From Novakomyces olei (taxonomy: Eukaryota > Ascomycota > Novakomycetes > Novakomycetales > Novakomycetaceae): 64,000 nt of DNA. The notes under the pieces were generated by a model. The model saw only the letters and a list, made by a program, of their open reading frames with translations. It was not told where the DNA came from and made no database searches. Where the stretch lies: assembly GCA_016906335.1 (NCBI GenBank), contig JADEYG010000003.1, positions 1,302,001 through 1,366,000 of the forward strand. Direction: 5' to 3'. The position numbers and the translations under genes were made by a program. Positions 1-13,920 of the stretch are shown here, piece by piece (within the stretch, counting starts at the first letter, position 1; each line of letters begins with the position of its first letter).

Positions 1-1575
1 CAGGCGAAATCGTACGTGAGCTGCATGAACAGGGCAAATTTTCACAGCTCTTGCAACATGATCAACTGTTCGATCAGATAAAGCTTAATAATTCCTTTAC
101 AAATTTTCACGAGGCACCAATAACGTTTCCGGCCACGTTCAAGTACGACAAAGGCACAAGCGTCTTTGATACGAGTGAAAAGAATCGGGTCCCGAGTTGG
201 ACAGACCGGATTCTTTACAGCTCAGAGCGCGTTTCTCCCGAGCAGTATGATAGTGTAATGAGTCTGGTGGACAGCGATCACAAGCCCATTTTCCTGCAGT
301 GTGCTACGCCCACACTGGCGATTGTGGAATCTCGATACAGAATTGTACGTGACCTAGTTCAGCGTAGACTCGACCTCTTCGAGAATGCCGTATTGCCCAA
401 ACTCGACCAGGATAAAGACGTGTCTGACTTGTCTACTGTTCTTTTCCGCACTGGAAGTCGAGCGGCCTTTCGCCTCGAGAATAAAGGTCCAGTTGACTGT
501 TTTTTCACCATTCAAATAGTCTGCTCAATAGGTGAACTGGCAAAGTCTTTCTCCGTTCAGCCGCAAACTGGCACTGTAAAACGCAGCCAGTCAGTGACGG
601 TTAATTTGCAATTATATGTAGCTCACCAACTGCCCGATCCCGCTGATGGTGCGTTTGAACTGTTTGCTGTTACACACATTGTGGGTGGACAAGATTTATT
701 TCATTCTATTAGAGGCGAATATGTCTCTACTTTTCTGGGCAAAAGTCTGCAGGCACTGGTGAAGCAAGATGAAGAAGCAGGGATCGTTTCAGCTTCGTCT
801 TTGCCTCACGTCCTGTACCGGCTGTTTAATTTTTTGATGAGTTATGCTGTCAAAGAGGTAAGATGAGGCGGAGTTTGTTCCACAGAAAACAAAACATTGT
901 TAATCATATAAATTGGATTAATACAACCTTCACAAAATAAAGATTCAGGATTTGCTAATCTTCATAGCCCGGTCTATTTGTCGAGTCTAGTTCTCCGGAG
1001 GAACGAGCCAAATTCCTGCAACGTTTGAGTTTAGGGCAGAATATAGATGAGCTGGTTGGAGACGCAGAGACTTCGCGTCCGTGGATCTTGGCTGCAGGCA
1101 AAGTTCTTTTGGAATTTTTTGAAGCCTTGCCCTCTCCGTTTATAAAGGCGGACGAACTCGAACAGTGCGCCGCTGCGGCTGAAGGGTCGCCTGAGAGTGT
1201 ATGCGATTGATATGAATTTGTTGTTTTCTATCAATAAATTGTTTATTTATTTATTTATTTATTCATTTATTTATTCATTTATTTTATTCAATCGCTAACA
1301 AGTTGTAAAGGCGGTTGACATTCTTGATCCAATCAAGACAAATATACTAATGACATTCTGTGGCTTTTTCAAGATCCATGTGCAATCTCTCAATATGAGT
1401 CGGGGAGAAATTCGACAGATTGGTGAGCAATGACCGCACAATATTTCCATAGCTAATACTTTTAGTCAATCTCTGCGCGAGATCGATGTTTTGTCAGGAC
1501 GTCAAAAGTAGCCGCGCGGCAGTGAATACAGGAGTGCGATTAATACTGTCTATAGCCGGCGTGCCTGAAGAATAG
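1..1575 (+). CDS. OCRL/INPP5B-type inositol polyphosphate 5-phosphatase with ASH and RhoGAP domains (5' partial)
   Basis: The gene enters from the left edge, with its reading frame open from base 3. Proposed exons are 1-857, 968-1198, 1311-1422 and 1466-1575 (TAG). The donors are gtaaga, gtatgc and gtgagc; the first two introns have gctaat and gctaac branch sites and the third has gctaat. The first 100 codons hold the end of the 5-phosphatase fold, with PSWTDRIL (about 192-215) and SDHKPIF (about 273-293), both family signatures. An ASH-like beta domain follows to about base 780, then a RhoGAP-like domain beginning with PGLF in exon 2. Family members remove the 5-phosphate of PI(4,5)P2 on endosomal and Golgi membranes. 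The RhoGAP arginine-finger position reads V (GLFVESS), so this domain is probably catalytically dead, as in human OCRL. Exon 2 ends inside a (TTTA)n-rich intron. The last exon is the least certain. Confidence 0.85.
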
Positions 1576-1801
1576 CTTAATCAGGTGGGCTTTTGATTAT
1601 TGGACCTGTTTGATTTTAGACGATTTTGTAATATATTTCAAGCAATGCTAGATTTTGATATTTGTTCTAATGTAATTGACATCACACACCAAAACCTTTT
1701 GGTACAATTGAATTTCAAGTCACAATTCCAAGTTCATTATTTGTTGCTCTGATCGCAAATGCATCAATGAATCATTTCGAGCGCGTAAACAGCCGGGCTA
1801 C

Positions 1802-2747
1802 TTATAGCAAGTTGCTTACAACACTATCTAACCCCCCTTCATACTTGTTTAAGTCCTTTTGAGTTTTTATACCGAGTCGGCGAAGCACTTCAATCACTCG
1901 GCCACGAGAAAACCCCATACCTTCCAGCTGCTCTACCAGACCCAGGTCTATTCCGTACAGGGCAGCCTCGTCAGAAACAGCACTGTCATTACCACGTTTA
2001 GCAGCACTGGCATATGTATGAGCCCAGTACCTTGCCGTGTCCTCGAATCCCTTTTTGTCTCGTAAATAATGACTTGCTACCTCAGCATCTTGTGGATCAT
2101 TCGGTTCTGGAGAGCACAGTAGCGATTGCAAGCTGATGAGAGCGGATTTCAAAGTGAGAACGGGGGACCATTGGTCTTTCAAGATATCGAGGCAAATTGC
2201 CCCCGTAACACTGGATATATTGGGGTGATAAACTTTAGTTTCGAATTTCATCCGTGGCGGCTTGAACGGGTATTCGACAGGAACATCGATATTAACCGTA
2301 TAAATTCCGTCTATAATTGTTAAAATGCCTGGCTTGTCTCTAACCTTTGACTATTACCTTCGTAAGGCGTTTCCGGTGGGCCTTTGAACCGTCCTGTGTA
2401 TGACGCGTTAGAAGTCGAATAGAGATAGACGTCTGGAAAGTATGTCCACGTTATACATGGACAAGCTTTTCTTCACTCTTTATCCATTTCTTCTCTCTTT
2501 ATCATTTTCTTCTCTCTTTATCATAATCTTCTCTCTTCATCCTCCGTACCTTTTAGTTTTGCTACAAAAAGTTAGTCAGCGATGAGATTTAAAAACGTTG
2601 CTACTCACTCAAGTTGGAATCAATTATTTCTAATTCGACACCGGACGTTTTGTCTTTAAAGCAGTCTGGAAGTGTAAGCGGCCTCGATCGTAGAGACACA
2701 TCAATACCATCAATTTCTTTCCGTAATCTTCGCGATCGTGGGTCCAT
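1802..2747 (-). CDS. UBC1: Ubiquitin-conjugating enzyme E2 with UBA domain (Ubc1/UBE2K)
   Basis: Class II E2 that carries ubiquitin as a thioester and builds K48 chains. Exons on the minus strand are 2747-2609, 2393-2358 and 2310-1802, giving 227 residues (yeast Ubc1 has 215). The start ATG (2747) opens with RSRRLRKEI, the usual E2 helix 1. Introns are 215 and 47 bp. The first ends in a ttctaac branch site followed by acacag; the second ends in ttttaac...tatag. The E2 core has [14 protein letters not shown] and HPN at residues 87-89, and the active cysteine is Cys98 in GAICLDIL. The C-terminal 48 residues form a UBA domain ([16 protein letters not shown]), which binds ubiquitin in this family. 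The gene is divergent from GSH2 and convergent with the 5-phosphatase gene. Confidence 0.95.
2467..2544. repeat. Imperfect tandem pyrimidine repeat inside UBC1 intron 1
   Basis: About four imperfect units of 18-19 bp, each close to ttcttctctctttatca, lie inside the first UBC1 intron. Read on the gene's own strand they are purine-rich (GAGAGAAGA). They explain why this intron is longer than most others in the window. Confidence 0.8.
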
Positions 2748-2959
2748 CTCGATTCGTCTTTAAGCCGAGAATTATTTGCAATGATCCCCTATTGCTCTTC
2801 AATTTGCCGTTTAGCTAGTGACGATGACACCGTATTTGCCAATATAAAATTCAGTGTATAAAAACACCGTTACAAATCCATATAATTGGCCAGCTGGCGG
2901 GTATACTATCTTTTTCACCGCACTAATGATATCAGGGGAATGAATAACCTTATGATAAC

Positions 2960-2972
2960 TAACCCTAACCCT
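2960..2972. promoter_or_regulatory. Telomere-like box (taaccctaaccct) in the UBC1/GSH2 divergent promoter
   Basis: Two tandem CCCTAA units lie 213 bp upstream of the UBC1 start and 103 bp upstream of the GSH2 start. In fungi such boxes bind Myb-type telobox proteins (Tbf1, Teb1), and fission yeast histone promoters carry an AACCCT box. The regulatory role here is inference. Confidence 0.5.
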
Positions 2973-3074
2973 CGGAACTGATAACAGCTGGGTATTACTA
3001 ATACCGTTTATTCTGTCAATTGAGCAATATTAAATCGCAAATACTATTATGGTACAGTATCTCCTGCCACACAA

Positions 3075-4794
3075 ATGGAGCAAACGCCAAAGGATTTGGA
3101 GTATATCGTGGGCCAATTGAAGGACTATGCTTTCTACACAGCATTAGCAATTAGGCCGCCTCCTTCAGGTGCAGAGGATTTGGATAATGCCGCCTTAATA
3201 CACGCGCCTATTACTATATACCCTTCGCCTTTCCCGCGTCGGCAGTTGGCGCTTGCGCGTGAAGTTCAAACTGCTTACAACCGACTGTACCAGCTCGTAT
3301 CGCAAGACACAAAGTTTTTGCTTTCTATCATCGAACCGTACTGTATCTTTTTTTTTCTACTTTTTCTTTTTTTAGTTTTAATTTTAATTTATTGTTTTAG
3401 CGTTTGACTAATGGGACCAGCATTGCGAAGGTCGATCCTTTTACTCGTGATCTTTTAAGTGTGCATGAGCGCGTAATAGCTAATGGTGGGTACCGTCACC
3501 AATTGGCTCTCGGAGTGTTTCGCTCGGATTATTTGCTTCAGTCGTCTCGGGGCACAGAGTCGATAAAGCAGGTCGAGTTCAATACTGTATCCGTTTCTTT
3601 TGGGGGTCTATCTCCTCGCGTTGCTCGAGCTCACAAGTATGTTGATCTCAGCCATGTACTGCCATGGTTGAATATTTATTTTGATGTTTGGTCCACCCAT
3701 TGTTTTATTCTCTTTTTGCCATGTATTTTCAGTTTTATTTTTTAGTTTTATTTGATTTGAAGCAACTAATTCCAAGGTATCTCGCCAAAATTGGTGCCTA
3801 CAAGGGCATTATTTCCAAAGAGAGCATTGTAGAGACCCGGGTTGATCGTGGAATTGCTGCCTCACTTGACGCGGCTGCCAGAGCTTATGATAAACTTTAT
3901 TCTGTATCAAGCATAGTCCTTTTCATCGTACAGCCAGGCGAGCGTAATATCATGGATCAGCGAGTTATCGAGTTTTCATTGTTGGAAGAGTATGATTGAA
4001 TTTTTTTTTTTTTAATCAAATTATTAATTCTTAGATTTGCCGTGCTGGCGTACAGGGCTTCGCTAGCAGAAATTGTGGCAAAAACCAAAGTAACTTCAGA
4101 GGGTGCGCTCTTCTTCCGGGAAACACCCTCCTCCACTTGGAAAGAAGTATCAGTCGTATACTATCGGGCCGGTTACACACCAGATGATTATACTTCTAAC
4201 GCGGACTGGACTGCCCGGTATACTTTGGAGGCTTCACGGGCTATAAAGTGCCCTACCATTCTCACGCATTTAGCTGGAGCCAAAAAAGTGCAACAAGTCT
4301 TAGCAGAGACGGGGATGTTGGAACAATTTCTAAAGGAAGGAGACATTGTCGACAAGGTGAGAGCAACATTTGCTGAATTGCATACTTTAGATACGTCGTC
4401 TCAAGGCCTGGCAGCTCGACGATTGGCGTTAGAGCAGCCCGAGACTTTTGTACTTAAGCCGCAACGTGAAGGAGGCGGCAATAACGTTTACCGAACAAAA
4501 ATTCCTCCATTCTTAAAGTCTATACCGGAAGATCATTGGTCGGGGTACATTTTAATGGAGCTTATCGAACCTCCGCCTTTAGTAAATAGTATCCTCCGCG
4601 CTGGTAAGGTTCAAAGTGGCAGTGTTATTGATGAGATCGGTATTTTTGGCGATATTTTGTGGGACGTGAAGACTGGTCAAGAGGTACGAAACACAGAGTT
4701 TGGATATCTTTGCCGTACAAAAGGCCGTGAGAGTGAAGAAGGCGGTGTGGCCGCTGGGTTTGGAGCTGTCGGCGCTCTTTACACTACGGATTGA
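3075..4794 (+). CDS. GSH2: Glutathione synthetase
   Basis: Second enzyme of glutathione synthesis: joins gamma-glutamylcysteine and glycine with ATP in the cytosol. Proposed exons are 3075-3337, 3421-3636, 3777-3989 and 4035-4794, giving 483 residues (yeast Gsh2 has 491). The first acceptor is placed at 3420 after a gactaat branch site, because only this keeps the frame and gives the family sequence IIEPIAKVDPFT. The other introns use gtatgt and gtatga donors. Visible signatures are IKQVEFNTVSVSFGGLS (substrate binding), VDRGIAASLDAAA, the glycine-rich ATP loop EGGGNNVY, and the C-terminal AAGFGAVGALYTT. It is an ATP-grasp dimer in known cases. Introns are T-rich, and a longer shadow frame before exon 2 is not coding. 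Confidence 0.95.
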
Positions 4795-5314
4795 TTAGAA
4801 AATACGTAAAGTTATGGTCAGAGCCCAATTTAGTAGCAATCGGGATAGCACTGGGCTGGAGTGGAGTCTTTGATTTATCGGAATTGAGGCCAAGCATATT
4901 GGTTATTACTACCTGTAAATGTGCAATTGTTTCCATAGGGTCTAGTGCTTTGCATACGTGATTATAGGCATATCTATTCTTGTTTCCTCACAGAATTCAT
5001 GCACCGTTCAGGCCGGAATTGACACAAGACTTGATATGATTATTGGCGCTTTATGTTTAGAGGCAAACTATGGTTGTTACGTACTCTAGTCGTATACAAC
5101 TATGATAGCTAATTTAGCAGTAGCGTTACTTGTAGCCTTCTCCTGTACTGACCTGTTATATTTGTGCTTTTTTCCGTGTTTATAACACGGTTCATATAGT
5201 ACGAAGCATTATTTGGCGTATGATTCACAGTGAAATAAATACCGCCATATTATGTTTTCTCTATAATATTTATATTTTGCTAATTGATGACGCGGACGGC
5301 ATCGTAAAACCATA
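4795..5314. other. Intergenic, GSH2 3' flank and RPT2 promoter
   Basis: No gene recognised. AT-rich sequence between two head-to-tail genes. Confidence 0.6.
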
Positions 5315-6759
5315 ATGGTAAGAAGGCTTCAATAAACGAATGCTAAAGCAGTAGGGTAACGCTCAATCTGGAGGACTACCGCCCTTTGGAGGCCCCGGCA
5401 AGGATGGAGATAAAAAGGTAAACTGGTTTGATGGTTTTTGTATTCTATTACGTTCCCTGTCCTAACGGAAATCAGAAGAACGAGAAACCAAAATATGAGC
5501 CTCCCGTGGCCTCGCACATCGGTAAACGCAAGAAGCGAACGAACCAAACGGCCGATTCGGCTACAAGATTACCGACCGTGCTGCCAAACACGCGATGCAA
5601 ATTGAGGCTTCTTAAAATGCAGAGAGTACACGATCATTTGTTAATGGAAGAGGAGTATATAAAGAACCAGGAAATTCTGCGCCCGCAAGACGAAAAGTCT
5701 CAGGAGGAACGTAACCGCGTGGATGATATGCGCGGAAGCCCTATGACTGTCGGCACTTTGGAAGAGATTATTGATGATGATCATGCTATAGTGTCCTCTG
5801 CAGCTGGACCCGAATACTATGTTTCTATCATGAGCTTTGTCGACAAGGATCAGCTTGAGCCAGGGTGCAGTGTCCTGTTACACCATAAAGCTGTGGCTAT
5901 AGTAGGAGTGCTTTCAGACGACACGAACCCAATGGTCAATGTTATGAAGCTGGATAAAGCTCCTACTGAGAGCTATGCTGACATTGGAGGCTGTGAGTCT
6001 CAGATTCAGGAAGTTAAAGAGGCGGTAGAGCTTCCGCTTACTCATCCGGAACTGTACGAAGAAATGGGTATCGCTCCTCCCAAGGGTGTTATCCTTTACG
6101 GAGCTCCCGGTACGGGAAAGACTTTACTGGCAAAAGCAGTAGCTCACCAGACAAGTGCAACTTTTCTCCGCGTTGTTGGCAGTGAATTAATTCAAAAGTA
6201 CTTGGGCGAAGGTCCGAAACTGATTCGCGAACTGTTTAGGACGGCTCAAGATAACTCTCCTTCTATAATCTTCATCGACGAGATTGATGCTATTGGTACG
6301 AAGCGGTATGATGCTCAGTCTGGAGCGGAACGTGAAATTCAGCGTACTATGCTCGAGCTGCTCAATCAGCTCGATGGGTTTGATAATATGCGTGACGTTA
6401 AGGTATTGATGGCAACAAACCGGATCGCTGACCTTGATCCGGCCCTTATCCGTCCCGGTCGAATTGACCGCAAGATCCTGTTTGAAAACCCTGATGAGCA
6501 AACCAAACGCAAGATCTTTCAGATTCACACGGCAAAGATGAACCTCGACGATAGTGTAACCAATGGAGGATTGGAAGAACTGATAACGAGCAAGGACGAT
6601 TTGTCTGGCGCGGAGATCAAAGCAATTGTGACGGAGGCAGGCCTACTGGCTCTTCGTGAGCGACGGATGCGTGTAACGATGGCCGATTTTAGGGAAGCGC
6701 GAGAAAAAGTGCTCAAGACAAAGAACGAATCTGGGCCGGAAGGCGGGCTTTACCTGTAA
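5315..6759 (+). CDS. RPT2: 26S proteasome AAA-ATPase subunit Rpt2 (PSMC1)
   Basis: One of six ATPases of the 19S base ring that unfolds substrates and opens the 20S gate. Proposed exons are 5315-5317 (only ATG), 5355-5417 and 5476-6759, giving 449 residues. The second exon reads [21 protein letters not shown], so the protein starts Met-Gly-Asn, matching the N-myristoylated start known for Rpt2. Intron 1 is only 37 bp (gtaaga...gcagtag) and intron 2 is 58 bp with a cctaac branch site. The AAA domain shows Walker A GAPGTGKT at residues 231-238, Walker [27 protein letters not shown] (sensor 1/arginine finger) and the C-terminal LYL gate-opening motif. Walker A has Ala where most orthologues have Pro. 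A coiled-coil stretch ([12 protein letters not shown]) precedes the OB domain. Confidence 0.95.
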
Positions 6760-7417
6760 TTTGTAAAGGCAGAGAGATTGTAGTCATTTATCAATACTTT
6801 AAACTATAAGAATAACAACAAGTCTACAGAGAAAGAGCTGAAACAATTCAGTAGAGAGTTTTTTGTCCCATTTTAGTAGGGTAAGGCTATATCCGGTTCC
6901 TTTATATAGGACTTTGTCACTGTCGAAATTGGATCAGTACACCGTTTGGGTTTGCTGAGGCGAAAAGTATACCACTTGCGAGAACGCGGTCATTTTACAA
7001 AGCAATTTCTATCACGCTGAACTAGTCACAATAGACTTGATTATGGAGAAAAGATCTGTGTGCCACCCGTACGTATAATAATTGTTGTACTACGAAAACC
7101 GACCAAAATTATGAAATAAAGTCATAAAACAATGATATTCTCTATAGCGCTACAGTACAGTAAGACACTTTTATACGTTATATATATCTAATATATATAT
7201 ATATATATACAGCACACGCGGCCATAAAAATAACGATACTCTGGTTCGCATATAGTAATACATGTATTGGGGTGTAAGTAGTCTCCGTCATACTAACGCG
7301 TCGCCTCCTCAAAGAGATTAGGCGTTCGTTCGCGTCAACGGCTGATTAACAAGGCGGCATTGAGTCGAGAATTATACTTAATAAAGAATAAAGCTGCCGA
7401 CGGCCGCGGCTGAGAGA
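6760..7417. other. Intergenic with (TA)n tract, RPT2 3' flank and kinase promoter
   Basis: No gene recognised. A TA microsatellite covers about 7180-7209. A GC-richer 5' leader sits just before the kinase start. Confidence 0.6.
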
Positions 7418-10753
<3,336 letters not shown>

Positions 10754-11069
10754 GGGGACCAGTAATTACTCGCCAAACAAAAAGTTAAGAAAGTCAAGAG
10801 ATTTTACAAGCTAAAGATGAAAGAAAAGGAACTGTTTTGGAATGTTTGGCGGCTTGCCTTGGGATTCATGGATTAACCTTTTGAATATTCCTAATTGCTT
10901 GTTCATTATTTTGTGTCGGGTATATGTTATATTATATTTTACTTTTTCTTGCGACCGTAATATGGACTTTAATATGGATTCCGCGGTTTTGCCATCGAAA
11001 ATTTAATGTCATGGCACTTACTTTATTTTGTAGTTATGCACAGGGTGTTTTTATCTGTATAGGTTCAAA

Positions 11070-11269
11070 ATGATTTTATTTGCAAGAATAGCAACAGTGC
11101 AGTCAGTGGCCCTTGCAGGCTTCTATTTAATATTGTCAAGGTATGTCTTCACAAATGTCTTTTATTTGTGTCGTAATCCTTTCTGCTCTTTCTTTTGTAA
11201 AGTATTTCAACTTTCATGAGACTGTATACGATGCATGACGTGCGGAGACAGGAACATTCATATCTTTAG
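11070..11269 (+). CDS. Candidate small spliced membrane peptide, unknown
   Basis: I do not recognise it. ATG at 11070 opens 71 nt with a hydrophobic stretch (VALAGFYLIL), then a strong gtatgt donor at 11141 and a tttgtaaag acceptor ending at 11202. The frame resumes and stops at TAG 11267-11269, for 45 residues with one probable membrane helix and a charged tail. Support is only the open frame across a plausible intron in a long gap. The branch site is weak, and it could be chance. Confidence 0.25.
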
Positions 11270-11952
11270 TGTAATGCATTAAAGCAAATTAGCCTTCAAC
11301 ATTATACATCCTTGCATAGCTCTGACGGCTTCTGAATCAAGAGATCGCTCGAACGAGATTTCACATGTTCGCTGTTTTTCATTGCAAATTACCAGTCTGA
11401 ACATAATCAAGACCGCGCGGACTGTGACGGCGCGCTTGTAACGTGACAAGCAGACGCGTAAATTGAACAAGTCACGTGATCAACACTGTTTCTTGCTTTT
11501 ATAAATTATTTATTGCACGCACATATACAGCTATTATTTCTTAAAATTGTCAAGTAGAGGTAATCCTTAGATATTTGGAGTATTCGAACATTTCAGTCCA
11601 CGCGGACGGCCGTTTAATTCTTGGTAGCGCAATTTGTACCGCCCTTTCACTTGGGTGCAGGTGGTTTGTTTTTCATACGCAATGGAATTGAAATTCTTAG
11701 ATTTTTATTTGTATCATATTGTAGATGAGTGTATAACTAGTCTTTGACAAAGATGCTGTAGATGGTGGTGTGAACAAGAGCATCCGTTGATACAAACAGC
11801 AAACAAGCGAATTATAAATATTAATTAATGAATAAATAAATAAATAAAGCATAAATCAATTTATTGCGCAAAACAACAACAACTGCTTACAAACTTATTG
11901 GACTGCAACGTCGGACGTTTCAAATATCTCATTCAGCTTTGGGTATTCAAAA

Positions 11953-11967
11953 TAAACCCTAACCCTT
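11953..11967. repeat. Telomere-like box (taaaccctaaccctt)
   Basis: Interstitial two-unit CCCTAA motif about 50 bp beyond the MFS stop codon. Unlike the other boxes in this window it lies between convergent genes. Confidence 0.5.
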
Positions 11968-12018
11968 GATTGCCATTTTTTATTATCATTACATGGTCCC
12001 ATCCCCTTTAAATGTGTG

Positions 12019-13920
12019 CTAATCCGCCCAGTGCGAGCGCGAACGAATCTGTTTGCCGTAGCGGACAAGTATAAAAGGCACAACCGATAAAATTGCCGCC
12101 ACAAACCCCAGTAGACTGCACGCCCAGGGCACGCCAAGATTATGGAACATTCGATCCGTTAGCATGCAAAAAATAAAGGCAACAATCGCCCGCAAGAATG
12201 CATTGGCTGCGAGGGCACTCGCTGCCCACCGCGGGAACGTATCACCCAGGTATGACTGTGCTTGTATAAAAATTAAACTAAAAGAAAACCCAACGAAAGC
12301 GCCGCCCACGCATTGAACGATCCAGTGTGTATAATGAGCCCAGCCAAACCAAAACAGTCCGATCGGAAAAGTAATGCCTCCAATCTGTGTGGGCACCATT
12401 CGCTCTTCCGGATCTGCCCGAATACCCTTGCGTTCAATATTGCGTCGGTACCGAGGATTGAAAAGAGCAACAAGCGTGGTTGCACAGACAATGCCTACAA
12501 AAACGGAAACAAAAGGCAGAGCACCGACTCCCGGTCTCCAGCCACGGTGCTCTTCAAATTCAATAGGAAAAGCGGAAAGAATAGCGTACTGCACACCGTA
12601 GCAAAGGGCCACATGGACACTGATAAACAGAATAATACTGTCGGTAAACAGCATCTTTAATGGTCGCATAATTTGCCGGGTAGCCAATTCCTTGATGGAT
12701 ATCGTCTCCAAGTCCAGAGCGGCATAGTAATAAGGAGCATCCGGATCATCTCCCTTAGCAGCTTGCGCCCGTAACCGTTTTGCCCTTTTCTGTAAGATTA
12801 TCGGGTGGTAAGTCTCCGGTAAGAAAACAAGGCCTAAAGCTCCAACTGCCCCGGCAAAAATAACCACTATCCACGAAGTCCATCGCCAACCAATCGAGCT
12901 TTGCACAATAAACCCACCGATAATCGGACCCGTACAGGGCCCAGCAAAAGTTGCCACGGAAAAGAAAGCAAGAGCATAGCCCAAGTAAGAAGGCGGGTAC
13001 ATGTCTACAAGGCAGCCCGGAGCTACGGAGAAAGTGCTTGAGGCAAACACGCCACCCAGAAACCGGCATATGGCAATAGTGTAGAAATTACGGGACACAC
13101 TTACCCCGACTTGCAGGAGAATGTAGCAGGCAAAAGCAGGTACAAGGGCCCAGTACCGGCCATAACATTCAGACAAGGGCGAAAACACTACGGGTCCAAC
13201 AGCAAAAGCCAAAACAAAAAGCGCCAAACCCAGAAGTGAAACTTGAACATCCACTCCAAACTGCTGGGCAATTGGTCCAACGGCACTAGAGTAGGTAGAG
13301 GACCCGAGAGAGCAGGCCAGTGTCATTATAATAACAATTATAGTAACTCCAATCTTACGGCCAGAAGACCAATTGTACGGGCACTCTGGATCATCTGGAC
13401 CGGACCATTCAACTAGAGTCCTTGGCGTTTTGCCTTCACCTGTCTCTTGCATGGAAGCAGCGTGACGTGAAACGACGCGAGTAAGTTGGTACTCCAAATC
13501 TCCCCCGTCAGTTTCGTCATTTGCCTGCTTGAACGCTGAAGTGCTTTGGGCCATACTTAGCCGATGAGCAGAGATGCGACTGGCACTTCGCTCACGGGAA
13601 AGAGATGAGGCAAGATTAGAGGCCATTGAAGACGCTCGCCGACGATTTCGTGATCTGCCTCCTCCCGACTCTTGTCTTCCATCTAAAAAAGCCTCATCAT
13701 TCTTCTCTCCTTCTCCTCCATTTCTGTTATTTGTACTCGTTGACCGCCGGGCAGAACTGCCACTACGACGAATCCATTGCCACGTTCGGTCCTCTTGGCC
13801 ATTAGCCGCTGTTGGCTGTTCTGGTACACGAGCCTCGTCTTTGTCAGAGTACAAAGACGCAGATCGCCGCGTTGACTGCCGATTAAGGCCGCTGTCGCCA
13901 CTGTTTGATTCCTCTGCCAT
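12019..13920 (-). CDS. MFS multidrug/polyamine:H+ antiporter, DHA1 family
   Basis: Single-exon gene of 633 residues. A hydrophilic, Ser/Arg-rich N-terminal tail of about 160 residues is followed by the DHA1 entry signature WSGPDDPECPYNWS and about 12 membrane helices. Family motifs seen are PLSECYGRYW (loop 2-3 motif), GPCTGPIIGGF (antiporter motif C-like in helix 5) and SIGWRWTSWI. Such proteins (Tpo1, Flu1, Mdr1 types) export drugs or polyamines at the plasma membrane using the proton gradient. The exact substrate cannot be read from sequence. The start is the ATG at 13920 and the stop is TAG at 12019. The N-terminal tail, rich in RRSAS-like sites, may be phosphorylated. Confidence 0.92.
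   Translation of the reverse strand: MAEESNSGDSGLNRQSTRRSASLYSDKDEARVPEQPTAANGQEDRTWQWIRRSGSSARRSTSTNNRNGGEGEKNDEAFLDGRQESGGGRSRNRRRASSMASNLASSLSRERSASRISAHRLSMAQSTSAFKQANDETDGGDLEYQLTRVVSRHAASMQETGEGKTPRTLVEWSGPDDPECPYNWSSGRKIGVTIIVIIMTLACSLGSSTYSSAVGPIAQQFGVDVQVSLLGLALFVLAFAVGPVVFSPLSECYGRYWALVPAFACYILLQVGVSVSRNFYTIAICRFLGGVFASSTFSVAPGCLVDMYPPSYLGYALAFFSVATFAGPCTGPIIGGFIVQSSIGWRWTSWIVVIFAGAVGALGLVFLPETYHPIILQKRAKRLRAQAAKGDDPDAPYYYAALDLETISIKELATRQIMRPLKMLFTDSIILFISVHVALCYGVQYAILSAFPIEFEEHRGWRPGVGALPFVSVFVGIVCATTLVALFNPRYRRNIERKGIRADPEERMVPTQIGGITFPIGLFWFGWAHYTHWIVQCVGGAFVGFSFSLIFIQAQSYLGDTFPRWAASALAANAFLRAIVAFIFCMLTDRMFHNLGVPWACSLLGFVAAILSVVPFILVRYGKQIRSRSHWAD

Larger units (their letters stand above)
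10754..12018. other. Convergent intergenic region between the PAK and MFS genes
   Basis: A long region between two gene 3' ends. It holds a candidate small spliced gene (11070-11269), a (taaa)n tract at 11830-11848 and a telomere-like box at 11953-11967. Nothing else supported. Confidence 0.5.

Noticed and set aside
3338-3420. Open frame running through into GSH2 exon 2 from 3404
   Set aside because: Using the nearer acceptor at 3400 breaks the frame. The branch site and family alignment place the acceptor at 3420.
11680-11715. Short match to the 18S rRNA helix tgaaattcttagattt
   Set aside because: Only about 16 bases agree with the conserved rRNA segment and the flanks do not match, so it is chance or a tiny scrap, not an rRNA gene.
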